Of a stretch of DNA of 16,073 nt, positions 6,941 through 13,720 are shown piece by piece. Location of the stretch: assembly GCA_027943245.1 (NCBI GenBank), contig JANDJZ010000803.1, forward strand, positions 1-16,073, written 5' to 3'. Position numbers and translations under genes: made by a program. This DNA is from Acanthamoeba sp. SK_2022b. Lineage: Eukaryota; Discosea; Longamoebia; Acanthamoebidae. Each line of letters starts with the position of its first letter. The stretch's first letter is position 1. The notes beneath the pieces were generated by a model that saw nothing but the letters and a program-made list of their open reading frames with translations, ran no database searches and was not told where the DNA came from.

Positions 6941-7486
6941 GAGAACTACTCGCTCGACCAGCTCCACCGCCGCTATGGACATGTAGGTGAGACGCGACTA
7001 CGTGCCCTGATCAAGTCTCTCGGACTGGCGCACGCTGGAGGCACGCTGTCGCCATGCGATGTGTGCATTCGAGCAAAAGCTACGCGGCCAGACATCCACG
7101 ACAGACCGGCCCTGAGAGCGACCAGACCCCTCGAGCGGGTCCACACGGACGTGTGTGGACCACTACCAGTGGACACACTGTCAGGAAAGCGATACTACGT
7201 GTCGTTCATCAACGACTACAGCCGGTACGCTATGATCTATCTCATCTGGCACAGGAGTGAAGTCAGTGAGACGATCCGACACTTCCTCGAGTCAGCAGGC
7301 ATCGACCGTCGATGCAGAGTGCTGCGTAGCGATCAGGGCGGCGAATACACAAGCGCTGCGGTCCAGCGCTACCTAGTCGACAGAAGGATCGCGCACGAGA
7401 GGACACCAGCGCGCACGCCCGAGCACAACGGAGTGGCAGAACGCTTCAACCGCACACTACTAGAAATGGTCAGGTGCATGCTTTGA
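6941..7486 (+). CDS. pol: Element A integrase segment (zinc domain and D,D-35-E core)
   Basis: Continues the same frame as gag after TGA 6938. It opens with the pre-integrase zinc motif LHRRYGH (HX4H) followed by CDVC, then HTDVCGPLPV, LRSDQGGEYTS and TPEHNGVAERFNR. The catalytic triad is D (GAC 7148-7150), D (GAT 7331-7333) and E (GAA 7439-7441), giving D-X60-D-X35-E, the retroviral/copia integrase signature. This enzyme inserts element cDNA into the genome. The segment ends at TGA 7484-7486 inside the motif ML-stop-DAAM, where relatives normally have a charged residue; CGA to TGA would explain it. All three catalytic residues are intact. Confidence 0.9.
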   Translation, partial: ENYSLDQLHRRYGHVGETRLRALIKSLGLAHAGGTLSPCDVCIRAKATRPDIHDRPALRATRPLERVHTDVCGPLPVDTLSGKRYYVSFINDYSRYAMIYLIWHRSEVSETIRHFLESAGIDRRCRVLRSDQGGEYTSAAVQRYLVDRRIAHERTPARTPEHNGVAERFNRTLLEMVRCML

Positions 7487-7954
7487 GACGCGGCCATGTC
7501 ACTGAAGTACTGGGGAGAAGCCGCACTCACGGCCTGTGCAGTCAACAACTGGCTACCAACGACGGCCAACAACTTCAACACTCCGCTCAGCCGATGGTTC
7601 AACAAGAATGAACCGCATGTAGACATCGGTCATCTACACAGGTTTGGCCAGTGTGTTGAAGTACTCACCAACCTGGTGGGTAGAAGCAAGCTGGCAGATC
7701 GAACGCGCTTTGGAATCTACCTTGGCCCGGCACGAGTGGACGCCTCGCATCACCGGATCCTGATTGATAATAAAGTATTAGAGACGAGAGATGTGATATT
7801 TAACGTTCCAGAAGGCCAGCAAGGAGCCTGTCAACATACGAGACCTGGACGTGGACCTAGCACTCGCCGTGCCGCCGCCGTTGCCGCCCACGACCAGGGC
7901 GGAAATTCACTGCAACGAACCCGAACCGGTCACTCTTCATCAAGGACCCATTGA
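7487..7954 (+). CDS. pol: Element A integrase C-terminal segment up to a frameshift
   Basis: Same frame as the preceding segment, reading DAAMSLKYWGEAALTACAVNN and onward through HLHRFGQCVEVL and TRFGIYLGP, the copia integrase C-terminal region. After ETRDVIFNV (about 7800) the frame turns into a low-complexity Arg/Gly/His-rich tail and ends at 7952-7954. The plausible continuation (KASKEPVNIRDLDVDLALAV) is in the next frame, so one extra base, or two missing bases, lies between about 7797 and 7825. A programmed shift is unlikely at this place in a copia polyprotein; I infer mutation. Confidence 0.82.
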   Translation, partial: DAAMSLKYWGEAALTACAVNNWLPTTANNFNTPLSRWFNKNEPHVDIGHLHRFGQCVEVLTNLVGRSKLADRTRFGIYLGPARVDASHHRILIDNKVLETRDVIFNVPEGQQGACQHTRPGRGPSTRRAAAVAAHDQGGNSLQRTRTGHSSSRTH

Positions 7955-8750
7955 AGAGGAAGCCAACGACCAGGAAAGCGAACCGACCAGCGAGGTAGAA
8001 GAGACCAGCGACCCCAATCACGCAGAGGATGCGACCCCATCAGATGAAGAGCTGGACGACGGAGGACGCGAGACGACCAGCAAGAAGAAACCCGCGCCAA
8101 TACCGTGGCGCGACAGAATGCGTCCTACACCCAAGAAACCGCCGGCACGCACGAGGATAGCACCCAAACTCTACTCTCAAGAGTTTCACGCCTGTGTAGC
8201 AAGAGAGGACAAGCTGTACCAGGATGAGAATAGCGTCAAAATCCCGACAATGTACGTTGAAGCCGTCAACTCATCGCACGCTGAAGACTGGAAAGCCGCC
8301 ATGCGCGACGAGTACAACGCGATAATGACGAATGGTACGTTTGAACTGGTACCACCACCCGCCGGGAGGAAGATCATCGACACCAAGTGGCTATTCAAGG
8401 TCAAGCGTCATGTGGACGGCTCGATCGACCGGTTCAAGGCCCATTGGATAGTGAGAGGCTTCACTCAAGTCTACGGGGTAGACTTCAATGAGACGTTCGC
8501 GCCGGTAGTACGTCTCGAGCACCTATGGGTACTCATCGCGATAGCCGTACAGGTCGGCTACGCAGTCCATCAGATGGACGTGACCACGGCATTCCTCAAC
8601 GCTACCCTCCCTGAGGAGAACTACGTGCGACAACCCGAGGGCTTTGTGGACAAGGGGCGTCCAGACCATGTCTGCCTACTACGTAAGAGTCTTTACGGAC
8701 TCAAACAAGCACCCCTCGAGTGGAACCGGACGCTCAACACGCATCTATGA
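7803..8750 (+). CDS. pol: Element A linker and reverse transcriptase N-terminal half
   Basis: Shifted by one base relative to integrase and opening just after a TGA at 7794-7796 in this frame, so it has no start codon of its own. An acidic Glu/Asp-rich linker (about 7900-8070) precedes the copia RT (RVT_2 type): DEYNAIMTNGTFELVPPP, TKWLFKVK, RGFTQVYGVDFNETFAPVVR, HQMDVTTAFLNATLPEENY and LYGLKQAPLEWN. The first catalytic Asp is GAC 8577-8579. The segment ends at TGA 8748-8750, between THL and MRGFTP. At this position element B has TGT, so the stop is specific to A or its close lineage. RT copies element RNA into cDNA in the virus-like particle. Confidence 0.9.
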   Translation, partial: TFQKASKEPVNIRDLDVDLALAVPPPLPPTTRAEIHCNEPEPVTLHQGPIEEEANDQESEPTSEVEETSDPNHAEDATPSDEELDDGGRETTSKKKPAPIPWRDRMRPTPKKPPARTRIAPKLYSQEFHACVAREDKLYQDENSVKIPTMYVEAVNSSHAEDWKAAMRDEYNAIMTNGTFELVPPPAGRKIIDTKWLFKVKRHVDGSIDRFKAHWIVRGFTQVYGVDFNETFAPVVRLEHLWVLIAIAVQVGYAVHQMDVTTAFLNATLPEENYVRQPEGFVDKGRPDHVCLLRKSLYGLKQAPLEWNRTLNTHL

Positions 8751-9542
8751 ATGAGAGGATTCACGCCGACGCATGCCGACCCGTGCGTCTACATCAGGTA
8801 TGAGGGCAAGCACGCAGTCTACGTAGCAGTCTACGTCGATGACTGCGTGATCTATGCGCCAGAGCGATTTGTGCCAGGTATCAAGAAGGTACTGCACGAC
8901 GGGTTCAAGATGATCGACCTAGGCATCGCAACTTCGATCCTGTCACTCGAAGTGATACGAGATAACGAAGACGGGTCAATGCTACTACGACAAGCAGGCA
9001 AGATACAAGAACTTCTACACGATTTCGGATTCGCAACCTCGAAGGCAATCGGCACGCCCATGGAGCCCGGTCTTCAGCTTCCTACGCTTGAGAAGACCCC
9101 GCTGGAGTTCGTCGATGTGCCATATCGATCGGCTGTGGGACGACTCAACTACATTGCCCTGGCCTCGCGACTGGACATTGTGTACGCAACATGTGTCCTC
9201 AGTAGGCATCTGAACGCCTATGGGGGGGAACACTGGGCCGTGGTGAAGCATTTATTCAGGTACTTGTGTGGCACGCAAGAGCTGGCGATACAATACACGC
9301 CAGACGCGAGCGGCCTCACGACTAGAGGCTTCTCAGATGCCAACTGGGCTGGAGACAAGACTATGCGCAAGTCAACGTCTGGTATACTCTACACGATTGC
9401 AGGCAGCCTGGTCTACTGGAGAGTGAAGAATCAATCCTGCATAGCTACGTCGACCGCCGAGGCTGAACTCAACGCGCTGGCTGAAGCCATCAAGCACGCG
9501 ATCTTCCTCAGCCACTTCTACGACGACTTAGGACTCGATTGA
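8751..9542 (+). CDS. pol: Element A reverse transcriptase C-terminal half and RNase H start
   Basis: Continues the RT frame directly after TGA 8748. The palm box YVDD (8832-8843, in VYVDDCVIYAP) is intact, unlike YVND in element B. It is followed by GIKKVLHDGFKMIDLG, YRSAVGRLNYIALASRLDI and RYLCGTQELAIQY. RNase H begins with FSDANWAGDKTMRKSTSG (catalytic Asp GAT 9336-9338) and STAEAELNAL (Glu GAG 9459-9461). The segment ends at TGA 9540-9542 after DDLGLD. Element B carries TGA at the equivalent position, so this stop predates the split of the two copies. Confidence 0.9.
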   Translation: MRGFTPTHADPCVYIRYEGKHAVYVAVYVDDCVIYAPERFVPGIKKVLHDGFKMIDLGIATSILSLEVIRDNEDGSMLLRQAGKIQELLHDFGFATSKAIGTPMEPGLQLPTLEKTPLEFVDVPYRSAVGRLNYIALASRLDIVYATCVLSRHLNAYGGEHWAVVKHLFRYLCGTQELAIQYTPDASGLTTRGFSDANWAGDKTMRKSTSGILYTIAGSLVYWRVKNQSCIATSTAEAELNALAEAIKHAIFLSHFYDDLGLD

Positions 9543-9797
9543 GCTAGTCGAATGCCGATCTACTGTGACAATGAGAGTGCACTGACGATCGCGACCTCAC
9601 GACCGGGCGAATATCACCAGCGATTGAAGCACTACGGCATCAAGTTGGCGCTGGTACGCGAGAACCTAGCCAATGAGACGATTAGCCTTCATCACATGCC
9701 CACGGCCATCATGCCGGCCGATATGCTCATGAAGGCCCTTGGTAGAGGACGCGTGAATGACTTGTGTGTTGAGCTAAATCTTGTAAGGTGTTCCTGA
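9543..9797 (+). CDS. pol: Element A RNase H C-terminal segment
   Basis: Same frame after TGA 9540. It contains MPIYCDNESALTIA (third catalytic Asp GAC 9567-9569), then RLKHYGIKLALVRENL, then ISLHHMPTAIMPADMLMKAL, the typical copia tail, and ends at TGA 9795-9797 a few bases before the polypurine tract. Copia RNase H normally has KHID at the KHYG position, where the Asp is the fourth metal ligand; here it is Gly (GGC 9636-9638), and element B shows the same KHYG. The enzyme would degrade the RNA strand of the cDNA hybrid; whether this variant is active is unclear. Confidence 0.85.
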   Translation, partial: ASRMPIYCDNESALTIATSRPGEYHQRLKHYGIKLALVRENLANETISLHHMPTAIMPADMLMKALGRGRVNDLCVELNLVRCS

Positions 9798-9800
9798 TAC

Positions 9801-9812
9801 TGTTAAGGGGCG
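9801..9812 (+). promoter_or_regulatory. Polypurine tract of element A
   Basis: TGTTAAGGGGCG directly before the 3' LTR, identical in element B. It is the expected primer for plus-strand cDNA. Confidence 0.8.
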
Positions 9813-10038
9813 TGTTGTGAGTTACCTAATAAGGTACTCTAATCAACAGTCACTCTGGAACACCAAATGAGGTAGGACTTAATGAGCTCATAGCACATTA
9901 AGGCATGCCTTAAGTTTAGGAGTTATGTTGTAGCACAACTGTCTACAACAATATATTCAACAGCAATAAAAACAGAGAGAACCCCTGTTCTCTCTCACTT
10001 CACACTTTACTCATCACCACACAGCGTACATCACAACA
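9813..10038 (+). repeat. 3' LTR of element A
   Basis: 226 bp, identical to the 5' LTR except C at 10025. The 16-bp palindrome lies at 9898-9913. It is followed immediately by GTGTG (10039-10043), matching 5432-5436. Confidence 0.95.
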
Positions 10039-10043
10039 GTGTG
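10039..10043. repeat. Target-site duplication of element A, right copy (GTGTG)
   Basis: Exact match to 5432-5436 directly after the 3' LTR of element A. The low-complexity context weakens it a little. Confidence 0.75.
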
Positions 10044-11023
10044 GTGGTTGTTGTGTGGTGGTGGGGGTGGTGTTGTGGTGTTGTGGAGATGTTGTGGTGA
10101 TGGTGTTGTGGTGTGATGATGTGGTGATGGTGTGGTGATGGTTTTGTGGTGATGTTGTGGTGGTGATGGTGTGGGGATGTTGTGGAGTTGTGGTGTGGTT
10201 GTGGTGATGGTGTGGTGATGTTGTGGAGTTGTGGTGTTATTGTGGTGCTGTTGTGGTAATGTTGTGGTTGTGTGGTGAAGGTGTTATTGTGGTGGTGTTG
10301 TGGTGTTGTTGTGCTGATGTGGTGTTGGTGTGGTGATGTTATATACTGGCGGTGTTGTGAAATGATGGTGTGGTGTTATGGCGGTGTTGTGGTGATGTTG
10401 TGGTGTAGTGATAGTGTGGTGTTGTGGTGTGGCAATGGTGTGGTGGTGGTGGTGGTGGTGATGGTGTTGTGATGGTATTGTGTTGTGGTGTTGTGATGGT
10501 GTTGTGATGGTGTGGTGTAGTGATGGTGGTGTGGTGATGGTGTGGTGATGTGATGGTGTTGTGATGGTTTGGTGGTGTTGTGAGGTGTTGTGATGGTGGT
10601 GTGATGGTGTGGTGGTGATGGTTTGGTGGTGGTGTTGTGTTGTGGTGATGTTGAGATGGTGTTGGGGTGTGGCAATGGTGATGTTGTGGTGTTGTGATTG
10701 TTGTTATGGTGTTGTTGTGGTGTTGTGGTGGTGGTGGAGTTGTGGTGTTGTGGGTGGTGTGGTGTGGAGGAGTTGTGGTGTGGTTGTTGTGTGGTGGTGG
10801 TGGTGTGGTGGTGTGGTGGTGATGTTGTGGTGGTGGAGTGGTGGTGTGGAGGTTGTGGTGGTGGTGTGGTGGCGTGATGGTGGTGTGATGGTGTTGTGAT
10901 GGTGTTGTGGTGATGGTGTAGTGATGGTGGTGTGGTGGTGGCGTGGTGATGTTGTGGTGGTGTGGTGGTGTGGAGGTTGTGGTGTGGTGGTGTGGTGGTG
11001 TGGTGGTGTGGTGGTGGTGTGGT
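10039..11023 (+). repeat. GT-rich satellite, block 3
   Basis: About 1 kb of irregular GTGGTG/TGTTGTGGTGATG units, starting with the right duplication copy of element A. C is very rare on the plus strand and CpG almost absent. Long stop-free frames on either strand here are by-products of base composition. Confidence 0.9.
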
Positions 11024-11150
11024 TGTTGTGAGTTACCAGATAAGGTACTCAAATCAACAGTCACTCTGGAATACCAAATGAGGTAGGACTTAGTAAGCTC
11101 CTAGTATATTAAGGCATGCCTTTAGGTTAGGAGTTATGTTGTAGCACAAC
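11024..11150 (+). repeat. Element C LTR fragment
   Basis: Begins TGTTGTGAGTTACCAG and ends GTAGCACAAC, matching A 5437-5563. It is more diverged than the other LTRs and its palindrome reads TTAAGGCATGCCTTTA. The TATA, AATAAA and hairpin part is absent. Confidence 0.9.
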
Positions 11151-11227
11151 CACCACACCATGGTTGTGTGGTGGTGTTGTGGTGGTGATGTTGTGGTGGT
11201 TGTGGTGTGGTGGTTGTGGTGGTGGTG
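11151..11227 (+). repeat. Satellite insert inside element C
   Basis: Starts CACCACACCATGGTTGTGTGG, a near-palindrome switching from AC-rich to GT-rich, then GTGGTG units until GGGCCCACACTCAC resumes the leader. It stands in for about 105 bp of the element (A 5564-5668). Confidence 0.85.
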
Positions 11228-11241
11228 GGCCCACACTCACA

Positions 11242-12237
11242 ATGAGTAACTACAAAGTCACCAAGAGATATGTACTCCAATCAGTCACCAAGTACAGCAC
11301 CTGGTGCAAGGAGCTCGAGTTCATCCTGCTCTCACAGAACCTGTGGGACATTGCATTCACCAACCAGCCTGGAGGCGCAGGCAAGGAGAAGGCCAACAAC
11401 AGAGACAACAACAGACAAATGAGAATGCAGCAGGCAGCTGACTTTATCATTCTGTGTCTGGATACACAGTTCAGGTCAATATGCTCACACCTCAAAGACC
11501 CAAGGGAGATGCTGAAGGCACTCAATAAGCAGCTTGCACCAAAGACTACAGGGTACCACACACTCTACCTCAAGCACTACTTGAGGATGCAATACAAGCC
11601 CAGAGAGACCTTGGACACATACTTCAGGTGGCTAGACAAGGCCATGAAGGACCTGGCAGGTCAGGACTACAAGGTGGACAAGAACCTAGCACTCACAATC
11701 ATGCTCAATGGACTCCCAGAGGAGTACAAGTCCATGCAGACCATCATCGAGAGCACAAGAGAAATGAACTATGGCAAGGCCAAGCAACTACTATTCCAGC
11801 GCAAGGCCGCCCACATTGCAAAGACAGCAACACACAAGTCCATCAACATCGTCCAGGCACCACAAGGACAGTGGGAGCAAAACTCCAACACAAAGTCCAA
11901 CAACAGCAAACCCAGAAAATTTACTGGTAAGTGCTTCAAGTGCAGCGAGGTCAGGCATAGAAGATGCAACTGTCCCAAGCTCAAGGGCAAGAAGCCCAGA
12001 GATAGCAAGGGAAGCGGCCAGCAAAGTATCAGAGCAAGGGAAGAGACCATTCTCTCAGCGACCAAGCAAGTACTAGCCATCACAGAGTCCAAAAACCACT
12101 GGTATGAGGACTCCAGAGCAACTGCACACGTTACATGCAGGAAGGACTGGCTGCACAACTACATCAGTCTTGAGGCCAAAGGGCAGAGTCTACTTCTCAG
12201 CAACAACTTCAAGTGCAAGATCAAAGGGCTTGGAGTC
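11242..12237 (+). pseudogene. gag: Element C gag-protease fragment
   Basis: ATG 11242 opens MSNYKVTKRYVLQSVTKYS, and the frame stays open through UBN2-type gag, the knuckle CFKCSEVRHRRCNC (all four ligands kept) and the protease start WYEDSRATAHVT (DSR at residues 290-292 as in A). It breaks off at GLGV, where satellite begins, and the chimeric frame stops at 12349-12351. Many Asp, Arg and Glu codons of A are Asn, Gln or Lys here because CG reads CA. That kind of change turns CGA into CAA rather than TGA, so the open frame does not by itself show selection. Lacking protease, pol and a 3' LTR, the copy is not autonomous. Confidence 0.88.
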
Positions 12238-12368
12238 ACAACACCACAACAGCACCACAACCTGTGGTGTTGTGGTGGTGTTGTGGTGATGGTGTGTTGT
12301 GGCGTTGTGGTGATGTTGCAGTGTTGTGATGATGGTGTTGTCTTGTGGTGATGATGTAGTTGTGATGT
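12238..12368 (+). repeat. Satellite replacing the 3' part of element C
   Basis: Begins AC-rich (ACAACACCACAACAGCACC) and flips at about 12261-12264 to GT-rich TGTGGTGTTGTGG. CACCACA and TGTGGTG form a short stem at the flip. Confidence 0.85.
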
Positions 12369-12714
12369 TATATTGCTGGCTCAGAGTTTATTAGCACACT
12401 TCTTGAAGAATGAAGAGGAGCCTGTTTCACACCGCCTTCCCTCCCTTCACTTCTGCTACATTCTCTCAATTAGACAAGACTGTCAGAGAGTGCAGACAAC
12501 TGACACATGGGAGGGCTGGGTGGGAGATGTGTCGGTGGAGAGACAAGAAAGAAAAAATATAGCAAATCTCTGCCTGCCCGTTGTGTCAACCCTTGTGGGC
12601 AATCCTTATATGGATGCCCATGTTGCCACCTTCCATCCAGGCAACAGAGATACAGATGACTCCAAATGTCCTCGCTCACAATAAACTCCATTGTTGATGC
12701 TACACTAAACAACT
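12369..12714. other. Non-satellite island, no gene recognised
   Basis: About 0.35 kb of mixed-composition DNA. GAGTTTATT at about 12386-12394 and AATAAACTC at about 12680-12688 form a 9-bp inverted pair enclosing most of it. The plus-strand frame across 12373-12684 has no ATG start and no known motif. AATAAA at 12680-12685 could be a polyadenylation signal of a gene relic. It could be a small non-autonomous transposon, a gene fragment or unique DNA trapped in satellite. Confidence 0.5.
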
Positions 12715-12854
12715 GCTGTTGCGGTGGTGTTGGAGTGGTGGTGTTGGTGTGGTGCTGTTTTGGTGCTGATGCAATGTTGTGGTGATGGTGTGGTGTTGTG
12801 ATGGTGTGGTGGTGTGGTTGTGGTGATGTTGTGGTGGTGTGGTTGTGTTGTGGT

Positions 12855-12925
12855 GGTGGTGGTGGTGGTGGTGGTGTTGTGGTGGTGGTGGTGGTGGTGT
12901 TGTGGTGGTGGTGGTGTTGTGGTGG
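12855..12925 (+). repeat. (GGT)n-rich tract
   Basis: Runs of GGTGGTGGTGG separated by TTGT. Repeated GG doublets at 1-nt spacing can form two-layer G-quadruplexes in vitro; this is inference for this site. A similar tract is at 15650-15690. Confidence 0.6.
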
Positions 12926-13316
12926 TGTTGTGATGATGTTGTGTTATGGTGGTGTGGTGATGTGGTTGTGTTGTGGTGTTGTGGTGGTGTTGATGTTGTG
13001 GTGTGGTGGTGTTGTGGTGGTGGTGGTGGTGTTGTGGTGATGTGGTTGTGTTGTGGTGTTGTGGTAGTGTTGATGTTGTGGTGTGGTGTTGTGTTGTTGT
13101 GATGATGGTGTGGTGGTGGTGTGGTGGTGTTGTGTGTGGTGTTGACGTTGTGGTGTGGTGCAGTGGTGGTGGTGTGTTGTGGTGGTGGTGTTGTGGTGTT
13201 GATGTTGTGGTGTGGTGGTGTTGTTGTTGTGGCGTTGTATTAATGTTGTGCTGGTGTAGTAGTGGTGTTCTTGTCTGGTAGTGTAGGGTTGTGGTGATGG
13301 TGTTGTAGTGATAGTG

Positions 13317-13396
13317 TTGCGATGTTTTGTGATGTTGGTGATGTTGTGGAAATGTTGTGTAGGAATGTTGTTGCGATGTTTTGTGATGTTGGTGAA
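13317..13396 (+). repeat. Direct repeat with about 54-bp period
   Basis: TTGCGATGTTTTGTGATGTTGGTGA occurs at 13317 and again at 13371, separated by a diverged GTTGTGGAAATG stretch. Confidence 0.75.
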
Positions 13397-13567
13397 GTTG
13401 TGGTGTGGTTGTGGTTTTGTGGTGTTGGTGTGGTGATGTTGTGGTGATGTTGTGGTGATGGTGTTGTGTTTTTGTGATAGTTGGTGTGACACCACAGTGA
13501 AATTGTGATGTTTGGTGTTGTTGATGGGATGGTGCATGTGTGGTGCTGTGGTGATGGTGTAGTTTGG

Positions 13568-13720
13568 TGATGCTGTAGTGGTGCTGTGGTGGTGGTGTTG
13601 TGCTGATGTTATGGTGTGGTGATGCTGTAGTGGTGTTGTGGTGGTGTTGTGCTGATGGTGTTGTGGTGATGGTGTGGTGATGCTGTAGTGGTGTTGTGGT
13701 GGTGGTGTTGTGCTGATGTG
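13568..13720 (+). repeat. Three-copy tandem array, 53-58 bp units
   Basis: GATGCTGTAGTGGTG starts units at 13568, 13621 and 13679. Each continues YTGTGGTGGTG and TTGTGCTGATG. These are recent local duplications in the satellite. Confidence 0.75.

Larger units (their letters stand above)
5437..10038 (+). mobile_element. Element A: full-length Ty1/copia retrotransposon, recent but with a broken frame
   Basis: A 4,602-bp element with two 226-bp LTRs differing at one position, an initiator-tRNA-Met primer-binding site, copia-order Gag-PR-IN-RT-RNase H, a polypurine tract and a 5-bp duplication. Integrase lies before RT, which defines Ty1/copia (Pseudoviridae-type) rather than Ty3/gypsy order. 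The polyprotein frame runs from 5684 to 9797 but is interrupted by TGA at 6938, 7484, 8748 and 9540 and by a one-step frameshift near 7800-7820. Apart from these, all main domains are present and CpG-rich, unlike the CpG-depleted copies B and C. The family may be copied in trans, or UGA may not always stop translation in this host. Confidence 0.95.
11024..12237 (+). mobile_element. Element C: truncated copia copy invaded by satellite
   Basis: Same family and orientation as A. It has an LTR fragment (11024-11150), then 77 bp of satellite where the LTR end and half the primer-binding site should be, then the leader TGGGCCCACACTCACA and gag to 12237. All pol and any 3' LTR are missing and replaced by satellite. 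The gag part is collinear with A over 996 bp with no net indel but is strongly CpG-depleted. Confidence 0.9.

Noticed and set aside
7797..7825. Programmed ribosomal frameshift between integrase and RT in element A.
   Set aside because: Copia elements normally encode one frame here, no slippery heptamer or stable downstream hairpin was evident, and TGA stops elsewhere show the frame is already damaged.
10339..11064. A 241-codon minus-strand frame and several plus-strand Val/Trp/Cys/Gly frames in satellite.
   Set aside because: Pure low-complexity translation with no domain and no conserved start.
11164..11241. Apparent N-terminal Gly/Val/Trp-rich extension of the element C gag.
   Set aside because: It is translated satellite upstream of the conserved ATG at 11242; A and B have no such extension.
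11242..12237. APOBEC-like cDNA hypermutation as the cause of G-to-A change in element C.
   Set aside because: Changes are mostly at CpG, and B shows the opposite direction relative to its own sense strand. This fits genomic methyl-CpG deamination better than cDNA editing.
12373..12684. A 103-codon plus-strand frame in the non-satellite island.
   Set aside because: It has no ATG start and no motif. The AATAAA at its end is weak support by itself.
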